Source: JAABVY01 sp964496505 (lineage in GTDB: Bacteria > Zixibacteria > MSB-5A5 > JAABVY01). From it: a stretch of DNA of 64,000 nt. Below are positions 43,056-51,743 of this stretch, piece after piece. How positions within the stretch are numbered: position 1 is the stretch's first letter; each line of letters begins with the position of its first letter. The notes under the pieces are model-generated. The model ran no database searches and was not told the origin of the DNA. It saw only the letters and a list, made by a program, of their open reading frames with translations. The stretch is taken from positions 1-64,000 of the forward strand of contig CAZBZV010000003.1 in the NCBI GenBank assembly GCA_964496505.1, read 5' to 3'. The position numbers were made by a program, and so were the translations under genes.

Positions 43056-43802
43056 ATGGCTGATAAGACTTTCAGAATTTTAATTGTTGATGATGATGAA
43101 AACCTCCTGAGGCTTCTTAGTGAGACTCTTGAGACAATCGGTTACACCGCTCTCAGCGCCACCGATGGTTTACGGGCAATCCAGATGGTAAAGTCGGAAA
43201 AAGTCGACCTCGTAATTGCCGATATCAGTATGCCCGAGATGGACGGCCTTCAACTTCTGCAGCAAATAAAAGAATATAATCAGGATATACCGGTTCTTCT
43301 GATCACCGGCGTCAATATGAATAATATCAAGGACCGGGTTTATCAGTATGGCGCCGACGCATTTCTGGACAAACCATTCAGAATCTCGCGAATCGAGCAG
43401 CTTCTGGACAGGCTGCTGACGCAAAAAGGCAACCGCGCCAAGGTGCTGGTGGTCGATGATAACAAGGAATTCCGGGAGCAGTTTGCGGGCCAGCTCGAGG
43501 AACTGGGATTTCGTGTAATAGAAGCCTCGGACGGCGGCGAAGCTCTGGAAAAGCTTTCCAGGGATCATATCGATTCGGTCGTGGCAGACTATCGTATGCC
43601 CGATATCGACGGCCTTGAACTTGCCCGGCGTCTCAAAAACGATGCGCCATTTACCCATGTCATAATAGTGTCAGGGCAGGTCTTGAGCCCCGAGGATCAA
43701 GTACAATTGAATGAATCGGCTGATGCTTTTCTTTCCAAACCATTCAGACTGGATCAAATCCAGAAAATGCTGAACAATTTCATCTATTCCGGCCGCCGCT
43801 AA
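43056..43802 (+). CDS. Tandem two-receiver response regulator
   Basis: 248 residues: two complete CheY-like receivers and no output domain. Receiver 1 has D11-D13 acidic residues, phospho-acceptor D56 (VIADISMP) and K106; receiver 2 has D134/D135, D178 (VVADYRMP) and K228. A double receiver may integrate two kinases or pass phosphate between sites. A -10-like GCCGATTA at 43020-43027 resembles the sigma-28 box, but its -35 is weak. The ribosome-binding site is AGGGAA. The cognate kinase is not in the window. Confidence 0.88.
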   Translation: MADKTFRILIVDDDENLLRLLSETLETIGYTALSATDGLRAIQMVKSEKVDLVIADISMPEMDGLQLLQQIKEYNQDIPVLLITGVNMNNIKDRVYQYGADAFLDKPFRISRIEQLLDRLLTQKGNRAKVLVVDDNKEFREQFAGQLEELGFRVIEASDGGEALEKLSRDHIDSVVADYRMPDIDGLELARRLKNDAPFTHVIIVSGQVLSPEDQVQLNESADAFLSKPFRLDQIQKMLNNFIYSGRR

Positions 43803-43831
43803 GCCCCCGGATAATTTACCCAGCAAATCAT

Positions 43832-43859
43832 TTGACTTTTATTCCTCCGCAGTTAAATT
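43832..43859 (+). promoter_or_regulatory. Promoter of the aconitase operon
   Basis: TTGACT, 16-bp spacer, TAAATT, about 30 bp before the ATG at 43891. Confidence 0.5.
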
Positions 43860-43890
43860 ACTCTGTTTAAGACAAACGCACGGAGGAAAA

Positions 43891-45819
43891 ATGGCCTTAA
43901 CATTAGCTTACAAAATCTTAAAAAAACATCTTGTTGACGGCGAGTTATGCGCTGGTAAGGAAATAGGAATTAGAATCGACCAGACACTGACCCAGGACGC
44001 CACCGGAACGATGAGCTACCTTCAGTTCGAAGCGCTGGGAATGAAACAGGTTAAGACAAAGCTTTCAGTATCTTATGTAGATCACAACACATTGCAGTCC
44101 GGATTCGAAAATGCCGACGATCACCGCTACCTGCAATCTGTCGCATCCAAATACGGCATAATGTTCTCGCGTCCGGGTAACGGCATCTGCCACCAGGTAC
44201 ATCTGGAACGTTTCGCGGTACCCGGCTGGACGCTCCTGGGCTCCGATTCCCACACCCCCACCGCTGGCGGTCTGGGTATGATCGCAATCGGCGCCGGCGG
44301 TCTGGATGTTGCAGTAGCTATGGGCGGCGGAGCCTTTTATCTGCCCTGCCCGAAAATTGTGGGTGTCAAACTGACCGGAAAACTCAAACCCTGGGTTACC
44401 GCCAAGGATATTATCCTGAAAGTTCTGGAAGAGTTGACCGTCAAAGGCGGGGTTGGAAATATTATCGAATATTTCGGTCCCGGCGTGAAAACGCTCACCG
44501 TTCCCGAAAGAGCCACTATTACCAATATGGGAGCTGAGCTCGGTGCTACCACCTCGGTATTTCCTTCCGACGAAAAGACCGAAAAATTCCTGAAGGCTCA
44601 GGACAGAGCTAAGGTCTATAAGCCGATGGCCGCCGATGACGGCGCTGAATACGATAAAGTGGTAGAAATCGATTTGGACAAACTGGTACCGTTGATCGCC
44701 CAGCCGCATTCGCCGGACAATGTTGTCCCGGTATCCAAGGTTGCCGGAACAGAGGTACAGCAGGTCTGCATAGGCTCCTGCACCAACTCATCCATCAAGG
44801 ATTTACGTGTGGTTGGAAAGGCCCTCAAGGATAAAGCTGTAGCCCCCAATGTATCTTTAACTATCTCTCCCGGTTCCAAGCAGGTATTCACGATGGCCTC
44901 GGAAGACGGCTCGCTGACCAATATGATCGCAGCCGGAGCCAGAATTCTGGAATCGGCCTGCGGACCATGTATCGGTATGGGTCAGTCTCCCCCCTCAGGA
45001 GGAATCTCTGTCAGATCGTTCAACCGTAATTTCGTGGGCAGGTCTGGCACCAAGGACGCCCAGGTTTACCTGGCCTCTCCGGAAACATGCGTGGCAACCG
45101 CCCTTAAGGGCAAAATTACCGATCCGCGCAAACTGGGCGATTATCCCCGGGTAACAATGCCGACTAAATTCAAAATAGACGACAGAAATATCATCAAGCC
45201 CTCCAAAAAGCCGGATAAGGTCGAAGTTGAGCGCGGACCGAATATTGCACCGGTACCGCTCAGAAGCAAGATGGAGGATATGCTTTCGGCCAAACTTCTC
45301 CTGCATCTGGAGGACAATATAACCACCGATCATATCATGCCGGCGGGAGCCAAGATTCTGCCGCTCAGATCGAATATACCGGCTATCAGCGAATTCGTCT
45401 TCCACTATGTCGATCAGGATTTCCCCCGCAAGGCCAAAGAGGCGAAGTCCTCGGCAGTCGTGGGCGGAGAAAATTACGGCCAGGGATCATCCCGTGAGCA
45501 TGCCGCCTTAGCGCCTATGTATCTGGGAGTGAAATTCGTGATTGCCAAGTCGTTTGCACGAATTCATAAAACCAATCTGGTTAATTTCGGAATCCTGCCG
45601 CTGACATTTAAAAATGCCGGTGATTACGACAAGCTCGATGCGGGTGACGATTTGGTAATAAATAACGTTATTTCCAGCCTGGAAAAAGGTGAGGATCTGG
45701 AAGTCGAAAATAAGACCAAAGGCTTCTCCTTCCCTGCTTCCTACGATCTTTCAGATCGCCAGGTAAAAATCCTGCTGGCAGGAGGACTTTTGAATTATAC
45801 CAAGAAAACTCAGGGCTAA
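43891..45819 (+). CDS. acn: Aconitate hydratase, Aquifex-type
   Basis: 642-residue aconitase converting citrate to isocitrate in the TCA cycle. [4Fe-4S] ligands are C297 (IGSCTNSS), C357 and C360 (ACGPCIG). Active-site parts include GSDSHTPTAGGLG and, in the C-terminal swivel domain, GQGSSREHAALAP. At 642 residues it belongs to the shorter putative-aconitase subfamily found in Aquifex and many anaerobes, between isopropylmalate isomerase and AcnA in size. The start has a strong CGGAGGA. gcvT and comB follow closely. Confidence 0.93.
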   Translation: MALTLAYKILKKHLVDGELCAGKEIGIRIDQTLTQDATGTMSYLQFEALGMKQVKTKLSVSYVDHNTLQSGFENADDHRYLQSVASKYGIMFSRPGNGICHQVHLERFAVPGWTLLGSDSHTPTAGGLGMIAIGAGGLDVAVAMGGGAFYLPCPKIVGVKLTGKLKPWVTAKDIILKVLEELTVKGGVGNIIEYFGPGVKTLTVPERATITNMGAELGATTSVFPSDEKTEKFLKAQDRAKVYKPMAADDGAEYDKVVEIDLDKLVPLIAQPHSPDNVVPVSKVAGTEVQQVCIGSCTNSSIKDLRVVGKALKDKAVAPNVSLTISPGSKQVFTMASEDGSLTNMIAAGARILESACGPCIGMGQSPPSGGISVRSFNRNFVGRSGTKDAQVYLASPETCVATALKGKITDPRKLGDYPRVTMPTKFKIDDRNIIKPSKKPDKVEVERGPNIAPVPLRSKMEDMLSAKLLLHLEDNITTDHIMPAGAKILPLRSNIPAISEFVFHYVDQDFPRKAKEAKSSAVVGGENYGQGSSREHAALAPMYLGVKFVIAKSFARIHKTNLVNFGILPLTFKNAGDYDKLDAGDDLVINNVISSLEKGEDLEVENKTKGFSFPASYDLSDRQVKILLAGGLLNYTKKTQG

Positions 45820-45825
45820 GATAAA

Positions 45826-46926
45826 ATGACTGATGCAAAGAAAACACCTTATTACGATAAACACGTTGAGGCGGACGCTAAAATAGTCGATTTTGCCGGC
45901 TATCAGATGCCGATCCAGTATAAATCCATTACCTCAGAGCATCTCAAGGTTCGCAACTCGGTGGGCATGTTCGATCTCTCGCATATGGGCGAATTCCGTG
46001 TCGACGGCAGTGATGCACTCGATTTCCTGCAGAAGATGACCGTTAATGATGTCTCCACTCTCGAAAATAATCAGGTGCACTACAATTGCATGTGCTATCC
46101 CGACGGCGGCATTGTGGACGATCTTCTGGTATATCACCGGGGGGATCATTACTTGATGGTGGTCAACGCCGCCTGCCTTGAAAAAGATTTCGAATGGCTC
46201 AGGCAGCATCTCGAGGGCGCGGTTGAACTGGAAAATCTCTCCGACCAAACCGGGCTCCTTGCAATCCAGGGCCCAAATGCTGAAAAGGTTCTGGCCAAAA
46301 TGACCGACTATAATCTCTCTGAAATCGGGTTCTACTGGTCGGCCGAGGCCGAGATTGCCGGAGAGAAAGTTCTCTTCAGTCGCACAGGTTATACGGGCGA
46401 GGACGGCTTTGAGATATATCACAGGCCGGAAATTGCCGGCAAGCTCTGGGATGCCGCGCTTGAGGCTGGCAAGGAATTCGAAATCGAGCCTATCGGCTTG
46501 GGGGCGCGCGATTCCCTGCGGATGGAAATGAAATACATGCTTTACGGCAATGATATCGATAAAACCACCAACCCGATAGAGGCCGGGTTATCATGGATAG
46601 TAAAGCTGGATAAAGGAGATTTTATCGGCAGGGATGCTATCGCAGAGGTCAAGGAAAACAAGCCGGACAGACGGCTGGTTTGCTTTGAACTGCAGAGCAA
46701 GGGCATTCCCCGGCACGGATACAAGATCTTTTATGAGGGCGAGGAAGTCGGTCATGTAACTTCCGGCATGTACTCTCCCGTATTGGAAAAAGGAATCGGG
46801 CTCGGATATGTACCCCGAAAACGCTCCAAATCCGGCCGGGAGATAGAAATCGAAATTCGCAGTAAACGTGTACCGGCGGTTATAGTAAAGCCGCCCTTTT
46901 ACAAAAACGGTTCTCTGAAAAAATGA
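45826..46926 (+). CDS. gcvT: Aminomethyltransferase, glycine cleavage T protein
   Basis: 366-residue T protein of the glycine cleavage system, which moves the aminomethyl carbon to tetrahydrofolate. Seen: FAGYQMPIQYKSI, VGMFDLSHMGEFRVDG, FSRTGYTGEDGFEIY and the late GHVTSGMYSPVLEKGIGLGY, all family landmarks including the catalytic Asp in the D-L-S-H-M region. The other glycine-cleavage genes (gcvH, gcvP) are not in the window. It lies 6 bp after aconitase and overlaps comB by four bases, so the three are one transcript. Confidence 0.94.
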   Translation: MTDAKKTPYYDKHVEADAKIVDFAGYQMPIQYKSITSEHLKVRNSVGMFDLSHMGEFRVDGSDALDFLQKMTVNDVSTLENNQVHYNCMCYPDGGIVDDLLVYHRGDHYLMVVNAACLEKDFEWLRQHLEGAVELENLSDQTGLLAIQGPNAEKVLAKMTDYNLSEIGFYWSAEAEIAGEKVLFSRTGYTGEDGFEIYHRPEIAGKLWDAALEAGKEFEIEPIGLGARDSLRMEMKYMLYGNDIDKTTNPIEAGLSWIVKLDKGDFIGRDAIAEVKENKPDRRLVCFELQSKGIPRHGYKIFYEGEEVGHVTSGMYSPVLEKGIGLGYVPRKRSKSGREIEIEIRSKRVPAVIVKPPFYKNGSLKK

Positions 46927-47648
46927 ACATACGACTTTTCTTCACCCCTGCCGGTATCGGCGATGAGCAGATCAACGGCAGGACCGCAGTTGTGATAGAT
47001 ATTCTAAGGGCAACCACCGTAGCGGCGGTTGCCCTTGATAATGGCGCGCGCGAGATAATCCCGGCCGCCAATTTGGGAGACGCCACCAGTATTCGCGAGA
47101 AGCTGGATCGTTCCACCGTGCAGCTCGGAGGAGAACGTGAAGGCCGCAAGGTGGAGGGTTTCGACCTTGGCAATTCACCTTTTGAGTACGATCGCGAAGC
47201 TGTCGAGAATAAAACCGTAATTTTGGCTACCACCAACGGTTCTGCGGCGATTCTTAAGGGCGGCGAGGCAAAGCACTGTCTCTCCTGCGCATTCGTGAAT
47301 CTCTCGGCCACTCTGGAAAAAATACTCAAAATCGGGAATGATGTGTCGATAATCTGCGCCGGAAATAAGGGCGGATTTTCGCTTGAGGATGCGCTCTGCG
47401 GAGGAATGCTTGTCGATAAATTGCTGGCGGCGGACAATACTGTTGAACTGGACAATGACGCGGCATTCGTAGCCCAGGGATTATATCACAAACATCGGGA
47501 AAATCTGGAGGATGCTTTGCATAAATCGGATCACGGTAAATACCTCGACAGCCTCGGATTTGCCAAAGATATCAGTTTCTGCGCGCAGGAGGATAACCTC
47601 ACAATCTGCCCTGTATGGCAATCGGGGCGCCTGACTCTCCAGGAATAA
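46923..47648 (+). CDS. comB: ComB-like 2-phosphosulfolactate phosphatase
   Basis: 241 residues with the ComB signature: VVIDILRATTVAAVALDNGA and GERE...GFDLGNSPFEY, then TTNGSAAI. In methanogens ComB hydrolyses 2-phospho-3-sulfolactate in coenzyme M synthesis. Bacterial homologues are common where coenzyme M is not made, so the physiological substrate here is uncertain (sulfolactate or another phosphoester). The start overlaps the gcvT stop as ATGA, a strong sign of coupling. No other coenzyme M genes are nearby. Confidence 0.85.
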   Translation: MNIRLFFTPAGIGDEQINGRTAVVIDILRATTVAAVALDNGAREIIPAANLGDATSIREKLDRSTVQLGGEREGRKVEGFDLGNSPFEYDREAVENKTVILATTNGSAAILKGGEAKHCLSCAFVNLSATLEKILKIGNDVSIICAGNKGGFSLEDALCGGMLVDKLLAADNTVELDNDAAFVAQGLYHKHRENLEDALHKSDHGKYLDSLGFAKDISFCAQEDNLTICPVWQSGRLTLQE

Positions 47649-47698
47649 GAATTGAACAATTCCCCTGTTCTGCTGTATTATGAGAAAAGGAGGATTCT

Positions 47699-49591
47699 TT
47701 GAATAAAAGCGTTATTGCGGTATTTCTTATAGTTCTGGCATTGCCGGTATTATTACAGGCGGATGAAACCACAGAGACATTGCTTCTGGAGTTCAAATTT
47801 CTGGAGTATGAAGGCGATTCGCAGAATTCAGCAATGGTCTCCTGCGATACCCTGACTCTAATTAAGGGCGTACCGATCGAAGCATTCTGCGGCAATCTGA
47901 GTCTGGATATTACCTACAGCGACCGAAGCGGAGACGACCTGAACATACAACTCAGCCATATCCCTCTGCCGCCTAAAAGCTCACCGCATATGAATCGCCT
48001 GCAATCACAAATCGGTATTCCGTATATAGTTGATTCGGTGCTGGTAAAGGGAGAAAACGTCTATAAAATACTGGCCACGCCTTTGAAAATCGACAGCATG
48101 AATATAAACTGCCAGTTCACACATAAAGATGAGGATGTCTTCCTCTTCGATCCCTCGGCCAACTTCGACATATATTTCGTGCCAAATTCGCTCGGTGATA
48201 TCCACTGGAACAGTGTTCGCGATCATCTCGAGATGGAGTTGAAGCGGTTCAACGAGATATTCAGCTTCACTCAGCCGGGAAAGATAAACTTCTATCTTTA
48301 TCCCTGTGATGCTCCCTATTATGCCAAATATGACGGCAGGGATTTTGGAATTCATCCCGCCAAAAACAGCATTTACTACGAGTACAGCCATCAAAATCAC
48401 GGCCTAGCGGTGGAAGCGGTTAACCTGATGAAGCTTTACCGCTACTGGGGTTATTCTCCCAAATTAATGGCTGTTGGCGCGGCCAACCTGACCGAGTTTC
48501 ATATCTTCTATACCCGACAATACAAAAACACCGAGGGATTGTATCCGCTCAAGGATATGTTTATGTCCAAAGATTTCGATAATCTTGATAACGTGCACAA
48601 AAGAAGAATACAGGCCGCCTCGTTTATAGCCTGGCTTTCTGCTAAAATGCCGGTGGATAAATTCAGGAATTTGTATATACAATCAACCGATTTAAATCTA
48701 AAAGATAAGCTTGAAGATTTCACTGAGATGAGCATGGCGGAAATAGAAGCTGACTGGCTCAATTTCGTCGACACGGCAACATTCCAGTACGGGTTGTATA
48801 ATTTCTTTGCCCAGCGCGCCCTGATTCAACGAGATATGTCCGAGGCGATCTTTCTTTATGAAAGGGCCTTGGAAGAAAAGCCCTTAGACAGCGCGATGCT
48901 TGCAAATATCTATAATGTTTATTACATGGCGGGATATTACGAAAAATCAGCCGACGCACTTCATAAACTGGGTAAATATGTTGATAAATCGGATGTCTGG
49001 CTGACAATTGCCAATATGATGTTCGCGGACGGAAAGATCGATTCGGCCCTGTATTATTATAGTCAATATGGTGATCAAAGAGAGACATTTGACGAAATCC
49101 TGAACTATAAGCTCGGTCAGTTGCATTATTTCAGGGACGACTACGATAAGTCCAGGGAGCATTTCACAATGCTTCTCGACAGCGGAAAATCTATCCCCTT
49201 GAAGATTGACGGCCATCTTCATCTGGGCCGGATTTACAGGCACGAGGGTAAAACCGACTCGGCCAAGACCCAATTCACACTGGCATTAAACGCCGCCAAA
49301 AACCTGTTGTCGCAATACCCCGATAACTCGCTTTATAATATGCGGGCGGGCGAGGCGGCTCTTTATCTGGGTGAAGCTCAAGCGGCCCGGGATTACCTCG
49401 CGCATGCTGAATTCGTGGAAATGCGGCCGTTTTATCTGGGACGAGTTATGTTGGCAATGGGAATGGCATACGATCTGCAGAACGACCGCGAAAACGCCAG
49501 GACCTATTACAATCGAGTACTCAAGATACCCTCGGCATACCTCGACAGACAGGCAGCCGAAAAGTATCTCGACAAACCGTTTAGTATTTAA
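47699..49591 (+). CDS. Exported TPR-repeat protein of unknown function
   Basis: 630 residues. Signal peptide (about 1-21: MNKSVIAVFLIVLALPVLLQA). The middle (about 150-370) looks like a degenerate peptidase-type domain: FDIYFVPNSLGDIHWNSV, then HQNHGLAVEAVNLMKLYRYW, without a complete HExxH zinc site. Residues 375-620 are TPR repeats (EAIFLYERALEEKPLDSAML; AKTQFTLALNAAKN; ARTYYNRVLKIPSAYLDRQA). The start is TTG behind a strong AAGGAGG. The BatA-like gene follows after 8 bp, so a periplasmic assembly or stress role together is possible, but I do not recognise a named family. Confidence 0.7.
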   Translation: MNKSVIAVFLIVLALPVLLQADETTETLLLEFKFLEYEGDSQNSAMVSCDTLTLIKGVPIEAFCGNLSLDITYSDRSGDDLNIQLSHIPLPPKSSPHMNRLQSQIGIPYIVDSVLVKGENVYKILATPLKIDSMNINCQFTHKDEDVFLFDPSANFDIYFVPNSLGDIHWNSVRDHLEMELKRFNEIFSFTQPGKINFYLYPCDAPYYAKYDGRDFGIHPAKNSIYYEYSHQNHGLAVEAVNLMKLYRYWGYSPKLMAVGAANLTEFHIFYTRQYKNTEGLYPLKDMFMSKDFDNLDNVHKRRIQAASFIAWLSAKMPVDKFRNLYIQSTDLNLKDKLEDFTEMSMAEIEADWLNFVDTATFQYGLYNFFAQRALIQRDMSEAIFLYERALEEKPLDSAMLANIYNVYYMAGYYEKSADALHKLGKYVDKSDVWLTIANMMFADGKIDSALYYYSQYGDQRETFDEILNYKLGQLHYFRDDYDKSREHFTMLLDSGKSIPLKIDGHLHLGRIYRHEGKTDSAKTQFTLALNAAKNLLSQYPDNSLYNMRAGEAALYLGEAQAARDYLAHAEFVEMRPFYLGRVMLAMGMAYDLQNDRENARTYYNRVLKIPSAYLDRQAAEKYLDKPFSI

Positions 49592-49599
49592 AGGATAAG

Positions 49600-51699
49600 A
49601 TGGGCTTTCTGAATACAACCATACTTCTTCTCTCCGCACTGGCAATTATACCGATCCTGATTCATCTCTTCAACCGCCAGAGAGTAAAACGAATACAGTT
49701 CTCCTCAATTCGCTATCTGAAATCACTTCAGAAAACCCGTATGCGCAGGCTGAAACTGAAGCAGATACTTCTATTGATACTGCGCACGCTTATCATACTG
49801 CTTTTGGTCATTGCCTTTGCTCGTCCCACCACCGAGGGCTCGTACTCGGCCGCATTGGGAAGCGCAGCCCAGGCCTCGGTTGTGCTCCTGGTCGATAATT
49901 CACTTTCCATGTCTACAGAAACTGCCGAGGGCTCGCTTTTCGAACTGGCCAAAACCGAGGCGCTTTCGATACTGGAAGACTTCCAGGCCAAGGATGAGAT
50001 TGCGGTTATATCTTTCAGTAAAAATCCCGTAATCGAGACTAATGGATTCACGACTAACCATACATTCGTCAGAAAGACTCTCTCAGAACTGGAGCCGACT
50101 CGCACAGCAACAAATCCCGCGCTGGCAGTCGAGGCGGCGCTCGACTTGATGCATGAAAGCGATAATCTCGTGAAAGAAATTTATATATTCTCGGATATGG
50201 CCGGACCGTCATGGGAGGCCTTATCGGTGACGAGTGCCGATGAATACGAAAACCTGAAGATTTATGTCAGCCGACTGGTGAAAGAGGATTATGAAAATAT
50301 CAAAGCCGCCAATATCGATTTCGGCAATTCGCTTATTTATCCCGGGCGACCGGTGGATATTTCGGCGGATATTATAAACGAGAGTGACAGGCGTGTGGAT
50401 AATCTTCTGATCAGTCTTTATATAGATAAAAAGAGGATTTCACAAACCGATATGTCGATCTCGGCCGGCAGTTCGGAGAAGGCCAGATTCAACCACACAT
50501 TTGAAAGCCCGGGCGAGCATGAGGGTTTCATCGAACTCACTGATGACGATTTGATCGAGGACAATCGCGTTTATTTCACGATTAATATTCCATCGGAAAT
50601 CCGTGCATTAAGCCTGTATGAAAATGAAGGGGATGATTTCTTCGTCAAGATGGCTTTCAAGCCGCTGCCGGAATCGCCCTCACAGATCAATGTCACCTCG
50701 GAGCCGATATCGAATCTTCCAACCCTGAACTTGCAAAACTATGACTGCATAATCCTGAGTGCATCCAAGTTTCTTTCGCAGGCCAATATGTCCCAGCTTA
50801 TGAATTATGTTAAATCGGGCGGCTCTGTGATGGCTTTTATTTCCGACGATAATAATATGCAGGCTTTAAACGAAAGAATCATGCGCCCTGTTTTTGGTGC
50901 GGCTATTACCGGCCAGCTTGAAGTCAGGGAGGGACAGGGCTTTTATCGTCTGAGTGCTCTCGATTTCACTCATCCGGTCTTCAGCCGTTTCGGGGAAATA
51001 TCCGAGGATTATCTTCCCGAGATAGATTTCTTCAAAATAGTGCAGATTAGACCACCCTCCCAGGGCAAGGTACTTTCGTCATTCTCAACCGGTACTCCCG
51101 CCATAATCGATGCCCAATGGGGCAGCGGCAAAATACTGGCGGTGATGAGTTCCGCTTCGGCTGAGGATTCCGACCTGATCAGCCATCCCTTTTTCGTGAC
51201 CTTCATGAACCGCGCGGTGGAATACCTGGCCTACGATATAAACCGCCTGCGCGAAAATTTCGTTACCGGGGAGCCAATAACAAAGACTATTCTCAACATA
51301 AATCCTGAAAAATCAGTTGAGATAATTACACCATCAAACAATAAAATCTATCCCGCCTATAATTTCTCGGGCGCGGAACTCAACCTGACCATTCCACCCA
51401 TCCCCTCCAACGGCATCTCCAGCATTGCGGTCGATCAGAAGCCGGTGGAAAGATTTGCTGTCAATTTTCCCGTCGATGAATCGAGCGGGAATTTTCTGGA
51501 GGTTGATAATTTGAAGGAAGCCGCCCCGGAATACGAGATAATCAAACTGCCGCCTGACGGTGACCATGCCCAAATAATTCAGGAAAGCCGACTGGGCAAG
51601 GAATTCTCCAAGATATTTTTCATCCTGGCCCTGCTCTTACTGGCGGCCGAGATGCTTCTGGCGCGCTCATCACAAGAGCCCGCACCTGAAACTCCGTAG
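49600..51699 (+). CDS. BatA-like membrane protein with VWA domain
   Basis: 699 residues. N-terminal BatA-type membrane anchor (two helices, about 5-24 and 56-74, separated by FNRQRVKRIQFSSIRYLKSL), a von Willebrand A domain (about 92-260) with an intact metal site D99-x-S101-x-S103, a beta-rich middle, a glutamine-amidotransferase-like segment (about 340-550), and a C-terminal membrane helix (about 667-687). Such proteins occur with MoxR-Bat aerotolerance or protein-assembly systems, but moxR and other bat genes are not adjacent. Overall layout is that of large BatA/DUF4159-type proteins of FCB bacteria. Confidence 0.78.
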   Translation: MGFLNTTILLLSALAIIPILIHLFNRQRVKRIQFSSIRYLKSLQKTRMRRLKLKQILLLILRTLIILLLVIAFARPTTEGSYSAALGSAAQASVVLLVDNSLSMSTETAEGSLFELAKTEALSILEDFQAKDEIAVISFSKNPVIETNGFTTNHTFVRKTLSELEPTRTATNPALAVEAALDLMHESDNLVKEIYIFSDMAGPSWEALSVTSADEYENLKIYVSRLVKEDYENIKAANIDFGNSLIYPGRPVDISADIINESDRRVDNLLISLYIDKKRISQTDMSISAGSSEKARFNHTFESPGEHEGFIELTDDDLIEDNRVYFTINIPSEIRALSLYENEGDDFFVKMAFKPLPESPSQINVTSEPISNLPTLNLQNYDCIILSASKFLSQANMSQLMNYVKSGGSVMAFISDDNNMQALNERIMRPVFGAAITGQLEVREGQGFYRLSALDFTHPVFSRFGEISEDYLPEIDFFKIVQIRPPSQGKVLSSFSTGTPAIIDAQWGSGKILAVMSSASAEDSDLISHPFFVTFMNRAVEYLAYDINRLRENFVTGEPITKTILNINPEKSVEIITPSNNKIYPAYNFSGAELNLTIPPIPSNGISSIAVDQKPVERFAVNFPVDESSGNFLEVDNLKEAAPEYEIIKLPPDGDHAQIIQESRLGKEFSKIFFILALLLLAAEMLLARSSQEPAPETP

Positions 51700-51709
51700 A
51701 CGATTCCTT

Positions 51710-51737
51710 TTGACAAATCTCAGGACTTTGCTAAATT
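51710..51737 (+). promoter_or_regulatory. Promoter that would yield a leaderless ABC-F transcript
   Basis: Perfect TTGACA, 16-bp spacer, TAAATT. The -10 box ends six bases before the ATG of the next gene, so transcription should start at or next to the start codon, and no Shine-Dalgarno is present in between. Confidence 0.6.
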
Positions 51738-51743
51738 CTCCCC

